Assembly (NCBI RefSeq): GCF_000521215.1
Contig: NZ_KI928941.1
Coordinates: 119,383 to 183,382 of the forward strand
Source of the DNA: Labrenzia sp. DG1229
GTDB lineage: Bacteria; Pseudomonadota; Alphaproteobacteria; Rhizobiales; Stappiaceae
Reading direction: 5' to 3'
Length of the DNA stretch: 64,000 nt
How positions within the stretch are numbered: position 1 is the stretch's first letter; every line of letters begins with the position of its first letter. A program made the position numbers and the translations under genes. The notes under the pieces are model-generated. The model was not told the DNA's origin. It did no database searches and saw nothing but the letters and a program-made list of their open reading frames with translations. Of the stretch, positions 26,548 to 35,076 are shown one piece after another.

Positions 26548-27395
26548 TATGTGCCCGACGGATTGATAGTGTTGGCCTGAGCGCGCGAAATGAGCTGCCC
26601 CGTTCGCACCGCTCCACTTGCAATCAGGTGCGTTGCAGTGCCGCTGTGCGGACTGATCCCACGCAGGTGAATGGTCTCGTGCGCCAGGGTTTCAGCATGA
26701 GTTGAGCCAGTGATTACGTCTTGCATCAGGCAGTTTTTTTCGCCCGCCAAAGTTCCGGCGCGGGTGTTGTTGACCGCAGGTGTCGCATCCTGCTCATACT
26801 GCCAAACGAAGAAGACATTGAAGTCTGCGGCAGCGTCAGCGAAGTTCGTGACGTCGTCCCATTCATGTTCAGCGGCTGCCACACCCGGCAGGTGGCTGGA
26901 AAACCGCACAGTAGCGCCCAGGTTCTGTGGAACTGTTATAGAGCGTGCACTCTTCCTGTACATCCGCACGTTCGCCTGGGTGTCCAGCAAACGATTGACG
27001 CCCCGTATCAAGGTGTTGAGGTCGCCTATAATGCGGTTTGTTTTGTGGCCGGCGTTGTCTTTGACATAGTGGAATGCCGTATTGATCTTGACCTCGGTCT
27101 TGACCGAGATTTCGAGTATTTCGCTGATGAGGACGGGGCCTGCAAATCCAGCGTTCGGCACAAATCGAATAAACCCCTTGCCGGCCTTAAGTCCTTTGAT
27201 TGTCAAATGATGATCAGCGCCGACACGGCTATAGGTGATTCTGGCAATGTCGTTGGGGATCAATTCAGGAACCAGGGCTCCGGCCCCCCGCACCACAAGC
27301 GTGCGCTCCCACCCCCTCGGGACCATTTGCCACTTGGGTGATGCTGAGGCGTCGAAGCCGAACATGGGTATACGAGGTGCGAAGACAATTGGCAT
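26547..27395 (-). CDS. putative HExxH metallopeptidase of unknown family
   Basis: A 282-residue protein without signal peptide or membrane segment. Residues 239-250 read HETIHLRGISPH inside a helical context (THAETLAHE), giving H239-E240-H243 and a third histidine at 250. This is HExxHxxGxxxH, one residue longer than the metzincin motif, so zinc binding is plausible but the fit to a known clan is uncertain. The N-terminal ~110 residues are beta-rich (MVPRGWERTLVVRGAG, ITYSRVGADHHLTIKGLKAG) like a small sandwich domain. It overlaps the downstream HEAT-like gene by TAATG. A stand-alone toxin, secreted effector or housekeeping peptidase are all possible. Confidence 0.65.
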   Translation of the reverse strand: MPIVFAPRIPMFGFDASASPKWQMVPRGWERTLVVRGAGALVPELIPNDIARITYSRVGADHHLTIKGLKAGKGFIRFVPNAGFAGPVLISEILEISVKTEVKINTAFHYVKDNAGHKTNRIIGDLNTLIRGVNRLLDTQANVRMYRKSARSITVPQNLGATVRFSSHLPGVAAAEHEWDDVTNFADAAADFNVFFVWQYEQDATPAVNNTRAGTLAGEKNCLMQDVITGSTHAETLAHETIHLRGISPHSGTATHLIASGAVRTGQLISRAQANTINPSGT

Positions 27396-27763
27396 ACGTC
27401 AAGTTCCAAATCGACTATCGTGCTTTCAATGCTTTCAATGCTTTCAGGGAGCATCTTTTTCTCATGCTTTGCAGTGCACAAGAATTGGCGCGTCACGGGG
27501 CTTTGTATGGCAAGTAACTTCTCTGCATAGTGGATCGACTTGCCCGATAATGCAAGAGCAACCTCTAGGGTAGTTGAAAATATTTTACACAAAGATCAAG
27601 TAAAATCGTTACCTGAGAAAGGCTATTTCTTAAATTTGCGAACGACTGCAAAGTCGGCATTTCTGCGATTTGCTCTGATCGCAAGGAATGTCAGCTTACG
27701 GAATCTGAACGCAAAACAGCGAACGGCAATTTAGGCTACGCAAGGCGAACGTCTGAAAACCCC
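27396..27763. other. intergenic region with a 9-base tandem repeat
   Basis: About 370 bases upstream of the metallopeptidase gene. It holds three tandem copies of TGCTTTCAA (last copy ending G) at 27421-27447 and a distinctly AT-rich stretch at about 27560-27680 that could carry the promoter. A 110-codon minus frame (27260-27592) overlaps the metallopeptidase start in another frame and is not supported. Confidence 0.45.
27421..27447. repeat. three tandem 9-base repeats
   Basis: TGCTTTCAA is repeated twice exactly and once with a final G, 26-52 bases upstream of the minus-strand metallopeptidase start at 27395. It could be a slippage-prone tract in the leader. Confidence 0.6.
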
Positions 27764-28120
27764 CTACAAATCCACCTCCACCACACCCCCGGCTGCCGCT
27801 GTCGGGGATTGGTAAAAAAATAACCGCTACCTCCCGCTGCTTCTTCGACAGAACAAAACCCCGGTGCTCGACCTCGCCTGATACCAGTCCGCATTTGCAA
27901 ACGGCGCAGATGCCGCCGGAGCATTTGATGTCGATGGCGATGCCGCTTTCAATCAGAACATCCGTCACCAACTTGTCGGCAGGGATTTCCAGCTGGTGGC
28001 CGGAGCGGGAGAGATTGAACGTGAAAGGGTGGTTCACGTCGCCGGGCACCTCCGGCACGTTGAAACGGTCAAGGAGGCGTTTTTCCTCGTCGCACGCGGC
28101 ACGCTCGGCGGCAAAAAGCT
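27764..28120 (-). pseudogene. 2Fe-2S ferredoxin tail remnant, frameshifted before the last cysteine
   Basis: On the minus strand this gives LELFAAERAACDEEKRLLDR, FNVPEVPGDVNHPFTF, IDIKCSGGICAVCKCGLVSG and EVEHRGFVLSKKQREVAVI, a close copy of the C-terminal ~115 residues of the dehalogenase fusion. After VAVI a T-run has one extra base compared with the parent, so the fourth cluster cysteine is read out of frame (FLPIPDSG). Beyond the shift the DNA still matches the parent down to the equivalent stop at 27764-27766. Homology begins right at the stop of the upstream LysR gene. Without the shift it would be an intact ferredoxin domain. Confidence 0.85.
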
Positions 28121-28996
28121 CTAATGATCCGAGACTCGGTTCGAATTTTTGAGGTTGCGGACCAGCCGGGGTGCGGCGAAGGTGGTGAAGCGGCGGACGT
28201 CCGGGCGCTTGAGCGCAGTTGGAGAGGTGATCAGCCAGATCGGCAGGTTAGCGTGATCGGGCGGGTCAAAGCAGCGGACCAGATTCGGGTTGGTATCTCC
28301 GACAGTCACCGGCAACGGGCCGATGCCCTGTCCGGTCTGGAGCGCTATCAATATGTCGCTCGATGTCGCACACCGAACAAGGTTATGCCGTTTGCTTTTG
28401 ACATGGTTCAAAAGATGGACCGTATGGTCTTCCATATCATCGCAATATTCTGCCGGAAGAGCATGTTTGGCGGCATAGGCTCCGGACGCATAATAGGTCC
28501 ATTGGGTTTGACCGACCTTCCGGGCGACCAGCCTGTCATCGGAGATCGCCGGGGCCATACGCAGGGCAACATCAGCCTCTGCCTTCATCATGTCCAAATG
28601 CCGTTCCGAGAACACGAACTCAAAACTGATACCGGGGTTCTCTTCAACAAACTCGGCGACCACGGCGCCTATGTTTCCGAAGGTCTCATCTTCAAACGCG
28701 GTGATGCGGATCGGCGCGCTGGCCCTGCCCTTCAGGGCTGCCGCCTCAAACGCAAGAGCCGCCTGTTCGAGGCTTTCGGCATAGGGTAACAAGGTGGTCG
28801 CACGCTCCGTCGGTTCTGCACCGCGCGTGGATCTGTCAAAGAGTGTCTCGTCAAAGATGTGTTCAAGAACGTCGATGCGCCGCGCGACAGTGGTCTGGTT
28901 GACGCCCAGATGCCGCGAAGCGGCAAGGGTCGATCCCTCACGCATGACAGCGAGGAATACACGCACGTCTCCCCAATCTCTGAACCGGCTCTGCAT
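28121..28996 (-). CDS. LysR-family transcriptional regulator
   Basis: A 291-residue LysR protein: winged helix (RDWGDVRVFLAVMREGSTLA, ASRHLGVNQTTVARRIDVLE, residues 6-50), linker helix, and a two-lobe effector domain (FEFVFSERHLDMMKAEADVA, IGPLPVTVGDTNPNLVRCFD). ATG 28996 was chosen because the domain starts there; codons upstream are Lys/Arg-rich without a ribosome site. It is transcribed away from a 64-codon gene at 29084 and towards a ferredoxin remnant that starts at its stop codon. Target unknown. Confidence 0.88.
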   Translation of the reverse strand: MQSRFRDWGDVRVFLAVMREGSTLAASRHLGVNQTTVARRIDVLEHIFDETLFDRSTRGAEPTERATTLLPYAESLEQAALAFEAAALKGRASAPIRITAFEDETFGNIGAVVAEFVEENPGISFEFVFSERHLDMMKAEADVALRMAPAISDDRLVARKVGQTQWTYYASGAYAAKHALPAEYCDDMEDHTVHLLNHVKSKRHNLVRCATSSDILIALQTGQGIGPLPVTVGDTNPNLVRCFDPPDHANLPIWLITSPTALKRPDVRRFTTFAAPRLVRNLKNSNRVSDH

Positions 28997-29083
28997 TTTT
29001 GCATAACAGCACGGCGTCGTTGCGGATACCAGCGGAACTTTCTTCCGACGTATTTTGTTTCTGACAATTTTTTGGAGCCGAAG

Positions 29084-29278
29084 ATGACTGTTTTGCCCCT
29101 TTCTCCGCTTTCGTTTCTCAGCCGGTTCTTTTGGAGGGGCCAACAGAAGGCTGACGAAATCACCCAAATGGACGCCGCCGAACGGCGCAGGATTTTTGGC
29201 GAAATGATCACATCAGGTGCTTGCGGGAGCGAATACGGCGCCCAGATGCTGATGTCGGTCTTTCCAGACGAATTTTGA
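29084..29278 (+). CDS. small hypothetical protein divergent from LysR
   Basis: A 64-residue protein: a hydrophobic start MTVLPLSPLSFLSRFFWRGQ, then a charged helix (ADEITQMDAAERRRIFGEMI) and a C-terminus GSEYGAQMLMSVFPDEF. GGAG lies nine bases before the ATG. The gap to the divergent LysR start is 87 bases, as for a LysR target. It might be membrane-associated through its N-terminal helix. No family recognised. Confidence 0.5.
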   Translation: MTVLPLSPLSFLSRFFWRGQQKADEITQMDAAERRRIFGEMITSGACGSEYGAQMLMSVFPDEF

Positions 29279-29549
29279 ACCACTGCTTTGCCCAACCAGA
29301 CGGGCCTTGTTCACAGAGAATCCGATAGCCAACTGAGTTTCCAGCGCGCCGCGTTGGTGCAGAACACATGCGGCAGGCGGGATCGCCGACAGCTGTCCCG
29401 GAATAGTCTGCACCTGCCGACACTCCTGATTTGGCGCATTTTTAACGTTCCAGGATCGCGTGAGCGGTCATTTGTGACGGACAAAAAACGGTGTCACTGC
29501 ATCCATCAAGCATCAACCGATAAAAGCTATCAAGATGGAGACAACGTTC

Positions 29550-30074
29550 ATGTCATGGAAAGTATTTGCCAAGAAGCATGACTCTAGGGCCGAGTGGATT
29601 CAACTTTACCATAACCAGGACTATCCGGGCGTGGTTTTAGTTGTCCTTCAATCTGCGGGCGGTCAGATGCTCAAGCAGATAAGGAAATCTGGTATCCAGA
29701 TGCAATACTCCGATATCGAGATGAAATGCGGGCGCGCACTCTCGATGAATTCAGCTTTCGAAGGGATTTTTTATACGCCGTTGAAGGATCTTCATGGATT
29801 GAACTCAGCCGCGGCGCTAGCTGTCAACAAAGCCGCACGCGAAAAGAGGCAGCACGTCACGACCGTTACAGTGGCACCCGTCGGCCTCGAAGCACCGGAC
29901 TGTTCCTATCAGGCCAGTTTCAACCGGCTCCTGAAGGAGCAGGCCTTCAACGTTATGGTCGGAAAGGTCAACATGAACCCCTTCAAAGGCGTTGCCGGGC
30001 TCCAGGACAAGATCAAGAAAATGGTGGAAGCTGAAATGCGCGTTTGCGAGCGAAGCTCATTTTCCAGACTGTGA
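29550..30074 (+). CDS. hypothetical protein, unknown family
   Basis: A 174-residue soluble protein starting MSWKVFAKKHDSRAEWIQLY. Regular helix/strand alternation (GVVLVVLQSAGGQMLKQIRK, HVTTVTVAPVGLEAPDCSYQ) and a lysine-rich C-terminal helix (GLQDKIKKMVEAEMRVCERS) indicate a folded protein. No catalytic or binding motif is recognised. ATG 29550 is preferred over ATG 29535 because GGAG at 29537-29540 sits nine bases upstream. It converges on the dehalogenase gene, with a hairpin between. Confidence 0.55.
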   Translation: MSWKVFAKKHDSRAEWIQLYHNQDYPGVVLVVLQSAGGQMLKQIRKSGIQMQYSDIEMKCGRALSMNSAFEGIFYTPLKDLHGLNSAAALAVNKAAREKRQHVTTVTVAPVGLEAPDCSYQASFNRLLKEQAFNVMVGKVNMNPFKGVAGLQDKIKKMVEAEMRVCERSSFSRL

Positions 30075-30108
30075 CTTCGGCCAGCATTACCAAGACTATC
30101 CGACATCA

Positions 30109-30137
30109 CCGCCGGCGAGATTGAGTCTCACCGGCGG
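30109..30137. terminator. stem-loop between converging genes
   Basis: CCGCCGGCGAGA (30109-30120) and TCTCACCGGCGG (30126-30137) pair over 12 bases with one mismatch around a 5-base loop. It lies 35 bases after the plus-strand stop at 30074 and about 120 bases past the minus-strand stop at 30257, so it may end both transcripts. T-runs are absent. Confidence 0.5.
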
Positions 30138-30256
30138 GATCGGTTCCTGTTTCAGACGTGGCCGAATTGTGATCGATTTTTGCTGCTGCCGATATAGTGT
30201 TCACTGCCGAGACTTGGAAGTCATGGTAACCCATCTGAGGACGCAAAGCCTCCCCC

Positions 30257-33200
30257 TTACAAATCCACCTCCACCACACCCCCGGCTTCCGCTGCCCGGG
30301 ATTGGCAAAGAATAACCGCCTCTTCCCGCTGCTTCTTCGACAGTACGAAGTCCCGGTGCTCGACTTCCCCTGACACCAGTCCGCATTTGCAGACGCCGCA
30401 GATGCCGTCGGAGCATTTGATGTCGATGGGGATACCGTTTTCATTCAGAACATCCGTCGCCGACTTGTCGGCAGGGATTTCCAGCTTGCGGCCCGAGCGG
30501 GTGAGTTTGAGCGTGAATGGGTGGTTCACGTAGTCGGGGACGCCCGGCACGTTGAAATATTCAACATGACGTTCGTCATCTGTAAATCCGGCGCGTTCGG
30601 CGGCTTCCATCACGGAGGTCATGTAGCGGTCCGGGCCGCAGGCATAGACGTGGCTACTTGCCTGGTATGGGCCAAGAACCTTGTCGAGATCGGCCCGCGT
30701 GCCCTGGTCACTGAAATAGAAGCTGACCTTGTCCTTCCAGGGAAAGTTCCCAAAGTCCTCCAGAAACCCGGCATCGTCTTTCCTGCTGCAGGAATAATGC
30801 AGCTCGAAGTCGGCACCCTTGGCGTGAAGTTCGTGCGCCATCGCGATCATGGGGGTAACGCCGATGCCGCCGCCCATCAGGAAGGTCTTTGCGGCGTCCT
30901 GCAGTGGAAAGTGGTTGATCGGCTTGGAAACGAAGATCCTGCGGCCTTCGGTGAAAATCCGGTGGAGCAGCTTCGAGCCGCCTCTGCCTTCGTCTTCCTT
31001 CAGCACCGCGATCTGGTATTTGCTCCGATCTGCCGGATCACCTGAAAGCGAATACTGGCGCAGGAATTCCGGCGCCACGACAATGTCGAGATGGGCGCCC
31101 GCCTGCCATTCCGGCAGCGGCGCGCCGTCAAGCGACGCGAACTCGTACTTGGTCACACCGCCTGTCATCTGCTCGGCCTTGACGATCTCGACCCGGATCA
31201 CCGGCGCATCACCGGCAATCGAATATTCATGGGCAAGACCGTCGGTCTCGCCTTTCTCAAGCCGTGCCTTGTACTGCTCAGCCGTGATCAGGGCCTGGTA
31301 GGCCTCGATGCCCTTTTCCCGGTCCATCGGAAACGGAAACGGCCAGGGATGCGGGGCAAGATTGGCGGGATAGACGGCGAGCGTCTGATCCTCGTATTTG
31401 AGATCGAGATCCTTCTGCAGGTCGCGCCGGTTCACCGGTTGCTTCGCCGCGCGATAGGCGCCGTCTTCGTCAAGCTCGATGTCCCACCACCATTTCTTGA
31501 CCGGGTTGCGCTCGCCATTGCCGGCCATGTCGTCCAGCTTTGCCAGCGCCGGTGCTGCGCCCGGAAGGTTCATCGCGGCCCACCGGAACGGCGCTTCGGA
31601 GAACAGGCCTTCCAGATTCCACGGGCAGGTCTTCATGCAACGGCCGCACATCGCCCCGCTTTCGTTGGTGATGCGGTAGGTGGTGCATTTCTGGCTGTCG
31701 GACTTCCAGATCTCGTAGCCGTTGAACATCAGCTTCGGCCCCGCGGTAATCGCCCCGGCCGGACATTCGCGCGCGCATTTGTTGCAGTTCTCGCAAAATG
31801 CCTGCAGGCCGAATGAGATCGGCTTGTCATGGGCCACCGGCATGGTCGTCGTCACGACACCGGACTTCAGCCGCGGCCCGAGAAAGGGATTGAGGATAAC
31901 CTCGCCGATCCGGCTGACTTCGCCGAGGCCGGAAAGCAGCAGCAGCGGCGGCTGCAGCACCTCGCCGTCCAACACCGTATGGGCCTTTGCCCGGTAGCCG
32001 AGATTGCGGATCTGTTTGGCAACAACACTGCCGAGGACCGAAAAGCGCAAGTAGGCCCGCATCGACTGCGACACCGCGATCCAGTCGTCACCCGAGGCGC
32101 CTTCCATCGTCTCGTAGCCCTGGTCGACGACCATCGAGATCGCCTGGTCATGCGGTGGGTCAAGCGGTGCACCGGTCGCGTCGTGCGAATACCAGGCCCA
32201 GTCCGGACACCTGGAAACCCCGGCGGCATCAATGCCGAGGAAATAGCACATCGCCTTGAGATTTTCGGCGTTACGCTCCGGCTCGGAAGTCGAACTGGCC
32301 TTTTCCGGCACCGGATCGCCGTCCTGCAACAGCACGAAGGCGCCGAGCGCCCGTCTCTGCGCCATGGAGGGCGCGGACTTGCGGGCATAGTGGCCGTTGG
32401 TCGCCGCCTGCTGGTTCTTCTTGCCCATGTCGCCGAACTGGGAGCGGGCGAACATGTCCGTGCGCTTGGGCACCCGGGCGATGCGTTCCTCGTCAAAATA
32501 GGTGGTCGGCGTGTCGACCCGCTTCAGCTTTTCAAACGGATGCGGACCGTCGACAAAGCGGCGCTTAGCGTATGGGTCGAGGTTCCCGGCGCTTTTGGCC
32601 GTGCGGTAGCCGAATTGCCAGGCAAGCCCGTGGGTTCTGCCCTTCGGCTGTTCGGCCAGCGGCAGCAGCGGCCTGTCATGGGCGATCTCGAAGTCTGTTG
32701 TTACGGCAGCAAGGGCGAAGCCGGAGCCGAGATAGGGATTGTGAAGTTGGCCATCCTCCACGGTTGCCAGACCGCAGGCAACGGCGAGCCGGTTGAGATC
32801 GGCATCGGAAGACGAGTGCCCGTGTGCACAGGCCTCATAGCCGAGCAGACGGATATACTGTGCAAGCACAACGGCGATTTCCATCGCGCGCAGCCCCGAG
32901 CGATGCGTCCCTGCCCCCTTGAGCCAGGCTTCGCCCGGTTCACCCGGCCGCATTTCCCGTGGTGTCTGGACCGCGATTACCAGGGCGTGCTTGTGGGTTG
33001 AAACGCCCCTTGGTGGCGCATTCATGGCATCTCGCAGATCCGCCATGATCATGTCGATGCCCGAGGCAAGGGTCTTGGTCTGCGAGGTGCGCAGTTTTTC
33101 CGCCAGCTTGTCGATATCCGGATTGCGGAACGGTACTTCAAGGGTTATCTCCGAGCCGAAAGCGCAGCTTCCCACCATCGAGGCATCCGAGAAGTAGCCG

Positions 33201-33496
33201 AAGGATTTCAGATGGTTGCTGCGCTCTTCCGGGTCCGATGGCACATCGGCCCGCGCCTTGTTGACGATGCCATCGCGGATGGCGTCAAGCATCGCCTGCC
33301 CCTCGCTCATCGCGTTGATGATGTTTTCGGGATTTTCCCTGAGTTGAAAGGGCATCCGGGTGAAGGCCGGCACATTTCCGAGGTCGGGCATGTCGGTCGC
33401 CCTGGCGAGGCGTTCCATCGGAAACGGACCGAGATGAACCGGCCTTGTCTTGTCGGAAAAGAATTTCAATGTGCCCGTCCCCTCGCTCAGCCTCAA
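30257..33496 (-). CDS. self-sufficient catabolic reductive dehalogenase (RdhA-FNR-ferredoxin fusion)
   Basis: A 1079-residue cytoplasmic fusion. Residues about 1-590 are RdhA-like, with a vestigial first copy (about 200-280) and the cobalamin-binding second copy (about 480-562). Two 4Fe-4S sites follow: CENCNKCARECP (568, 571, 574, 578) and C604 with CGRCMKTCP (617, 620, 624). Residues about 765-960 are a flavin reductase (RQYSLSGDP at 813, GGGIGVTPM at 874, YACGPDRYM at 951), and 990-1079 a 2Fe-2S ferredoxin (C1028, C1033, C1036, C1064). There is no Tat leader. The layout matches BhbA-type NAD(P)H-driven dehalogenases of aerobes that strip halogen from haloaromatics. The TTG start overlaps the marR stop by four bases; a TTG nine codons later is also possible. 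Confidence 0.88.
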   Translation of the reverse strand: MRLSEGTGTLKFFSDKTRPVHLGPFPMERLARATDMPDLGNVPAFTRMPFQLRENPENIINAMSEGQAMLDAIRDGIVNKARADVPSDPEERSNHLKSFGYFSDASMVGSCAFGSEITLEVPFRNPDIDKLAEKLRTSQTKTLASGIDMIMADLRDAMNAPPRGVSTHKHALVIAVQTPREMRPGEPGEAWLKGAGTHRSGLRAMEIAVVLAQYIRLLGYEACAHGHSSSDADLNRLAVACGLATVEDGQLHNPYLGSGFALAAVTTDFEIAHDRPLLPLAEQPKGRTHGLAWQFGYRTAKSAGNLDPYAKRRFVDGPHPFEKLKRVDTPTTYFDEERIARVPKRTDMFARSQFGDMGKKNQQAATNGHYARKSAPSMAQRRALGAFVLLQDGDPVPEKASSTSEPERNAENLKAMCYFLGIDAAGVSRCPDWAWYSHDATGAPLDPPHDQAISMVVDQGYETMEGASGDDWIAVSQSMRAYLRFSVLGSVVAKQIRNLGYRAKAHTVLDGEVLQPPLLLLSGLGEVSRIGEVILNPFLGPRLKSGVVTTTMPVAHDKPISFGLQAFCENCNKCARECPAGAITAGPKLMFNGYEIWKSDSQKCTTYRITNESGAMCGRCMKTCPWNLEGLFSEAPFRWAAMNLPGAAPALAKLDDMAGNGERNPVKKWWWDIELDEDGAYRAAKQPVNRRDLQKDLDLKYEDQTLAVYPANLAPHPWPFPFPMDREKGIEAYQALITAEQYKARLEKGETDGLAHEYSIAGDAPVIRVEIVKAEQMTGGVTKYEFASLDGAPLPEWQAGAHLDIVVAPEFLRQYSLSGDPADRSKYQIAVLKEDEGRGGSKLLHRIFTEGRRIFVSKPINHFPLQDAAKTFLMGGGIGVTPMIAMAHELHAKGADFELHYSCSRKDDAGFLEDFGNFPWKDKVSFYFSDQGTRADLDKVLGPYQASSHVYACGPDRYMTSVMEAAERAGFTDDERHVEYFNVPGVPDYVNHPFTLKLTRSGRKLEIPADKSATDVLNENGIPIDIKCSDGICGVCKCGLVSGEVEHRDFVLSKKQREEAVILCQSRAAEAGGVVEVDL

Positions 33497-33939
33497 AGGC
33501 GCATCAGCTGAACCTGTTCATCCTGCGTCAGTTCGTCGATCGCGGTCATGAAGGTTTCATAAATTCCATGGTCCAGTTTGCCGGCAAAGTGATCGTTCAA
33601 CTCGCGCACCAGAACATGGCAGACCCTCATCTTCTCTTCGCCCAGCTCCGTCAGCGCCACTTCGGTAAACCGCTTGTCGTCCATGCCGGTGCGCGCAAGA
33701 AGACCGCGTTCCTCCATGGTTTTCAGCAACCGGGAAACGGCAGGGCGGGTAATGCAGATATAGTCGGCCAGTCCGGACGGCGTTGTGACGTTTTCCATAC
33801 CGACGCCACGCAGGACACACCACATCAGCCGGGTGATGCCATGTTCCGACAACTGCTTTTCCAACCGCGCTTCCATGACCCTTGCAAGGCGCGTCACCTT
33901 GAACCCGATCCGGTTGTGCAGCGTGTATTCCTCAGCCAT
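33493..33939 (-). CDS. MarR-family regulator of the dehalogenase locus
   Basis: A 148-residue MarR protein with the winged helix in the middle (LMWCVLRGVGMENVTTPSGL, ITRPAVSRLLKTMEERGLLA, DDKRFTEVALTELGEE; about residues 38-102) flanked by dimerisation helices. MarR proteins are usually released from DNA by aromatic ligands, which suits a haloaromatic dehalogenase. It is co-transcribed with and overlaps the dehalogenase gene and is divergent from the TRAP genes, so it probably controls both sides (inference). The ATG at 33937-33939 has GGAGTGG upstream. Confidence 0.9.
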   Translation of the reverse strand: MAEEYTLHNRIGFKVTRLARVMEARLEKQLSEHGITRLMWCVLRGVGMENVTTPSGLADYICITRPAVSRLLKTMEERGLLARTGMDDKRFTEVALTELGEEKMRVCHVLVRELNDHFAGKLDHGIYETFMTAIDELTQDEQVQLMRL

Positions 33940-33989
33940 TCCACTCCTCGCCGACGAACCGGGTTGACTTGGTATCCACCATATCCTCT

Positions 33990-34030
33990 TATGCAGTTAA
34001 CAATGATAATTATTCAAGTTAATTAACTGA
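33990..34030. promoter_or_regulatory. MarR/TRAP divergent operator region
   Basis: The 117-base divergent gap contains the perfect palindrome AGTTAATTAACT (34017-34028), with GTTAAC at 33996-34001 and ATAATTAT at 34006-34013 close by. Repeated GTTAA half-sites about one to two helical turns apart suit a MarR dimer. The AT-rich stretch also likely carries both promoters. Confidence 0.6.
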
Positions 34031-34056
34031 GTTATCAGTTTCGGGAGGGAGAAACA

Positions 34057-35073
34057 ATGAACGTGAATGCTCTTGGGCTGCGGTCGAAACTGTCGGCTGC
34101 GATCGCGTCGGCAGTCGTTTTGCTGGGCATGCATTCCGCCCTGGCGGACGAACTCAAGATTGCCCATTTCATGCCGTCCATGCACCCGATGGACCGGGGG
34201 GTGATGACCCCGCTCGCAGAGGAAATCGATGCCGCCACGAACGGCGAGGTCACCATGCGCATCTACCCGTCGGGCGAATTGGGCAAGGGCCCGGTACAAC
34301 AGTATAAACGGGTCGTGACGGGTGTTGCCGACATTGTCTTCGGCATTCCCGAATACACGCCCAAACAGTTCACGAAAACCGGCCTTGTCCACATTCCGGG
34401 CCTCTTTGCCAACGGCACGGAAGCTACCAACGCCCTTTGGGACAATATCGGCCTGATCGAGGACGAATTCGCGCAGGCCAAGCTGCTCGGCCTTTGGGCA
34501 AACAATCCCTCCGTCCTGATCACGCGCGACAAACCGGTCCACACGCTGGCGGACATGGAAGGCATGAAGATCCGCACGCCCAACCCGGTCATGGCCGCGC
34601 TTGTCGAGGCCTGGGGTGGCATTCCCGTTTCCATGCCGGTTCCCGATGTCTATAATTCCATGAACACCGGCGTCATCGATGCCGTCATGATCGGACCGTC
34701 CGGCATCCGCTCCTACAAGCTCAATGAAACCGGCAAGTATGTCACCACCAACATTCCCTCAGCGCTCGACAGTTTCTATCTGCTGATGAACAAGTCCAGC
34801 TGGGATGGCCTGAGCGATGAGAACAAGGCCAGGCTGGCCGAGCTGACAGGCCGGGAAATCAGCCTGCGCGGTGCCAAGGCCTTTTACGAAGCTGGTCAGG
34901 CCGGCTTGAAACTTGCGGCCGACACCGGCCTGGAACTCATCGAGATCACTCCGGACGCAGAAGCCAAGTTCCGCAGCAAGATGGGGCCTGCGCTCACTGC
35001 GGTCATCGACGAGAAGGGCAAACAGTCCGGCAGTGACGCGCACGCAATCGTCAAAGCCCTCGGCGGTCAGTAA
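34057..35073 (+). CDS. TRAP transporter substrate-binding protein (DctP type), dehalogenase locus
   Basis: A 338-residue exported protein (signal peptide through ALADELK, cleavage after ALA near residue 31). Typical DctP features: KIAHFMPSMHPMDRGVMTPL, GKGPVQQYKRVVTGVADIVF, LADMEGMKIRTPNPVMAALV with the carboxylate-binding arginine in KIRTPN, and YNSMNTGVIDAVMIGPSG. It probably captures the haloaromatic acid handled by the dehalogenase; this rests on the divergent arrangement only. GGGAGGGAG precedes the ATG. Confidence 0.92.
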   Translation: MNVNALGLRSKLSAAIASAVVLLGMHSALADELKIAHFMPSMHPMDRGVMTPLAEEIDAATNGEVTMRIYPSGELGKGPVQQYKRVVTGVADIVFGIPEYTPKQFTKTGLVHIPGLFANGTEATNALWDNIGLIEDEFAQAKLLGLWANNPSVLITRDKPVHTLADMEGMKIRTPNPVMAALVEAWGGIPVSMPVPDVYNSMNTGVIDAVMIGPSGIRSYKLNETGKYVTTNIPSALDSFYLLMNKSSWDGLSDENKARLAELTGREISLRGAKAFYEAGQAGLKLAADTGLELIEITPDAEAKFRSKMGPALTAVIDEKGKQSGSDAHAIVKALGGQ

Positions 35074-35076
35074 ACC

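Noticed and set aside
27421..27447. CRISPR-like array
   Set aside because: Only three directly abutting 9-base units with no spacers, and no cas genes in the window.
27260..27592. 110-codon minus frame containing ESIESIEST
   Set aside because: It overlaps the start of the metallopeptidase gene in another frame and its repeat is just the translated 9-mer tandem repeat.
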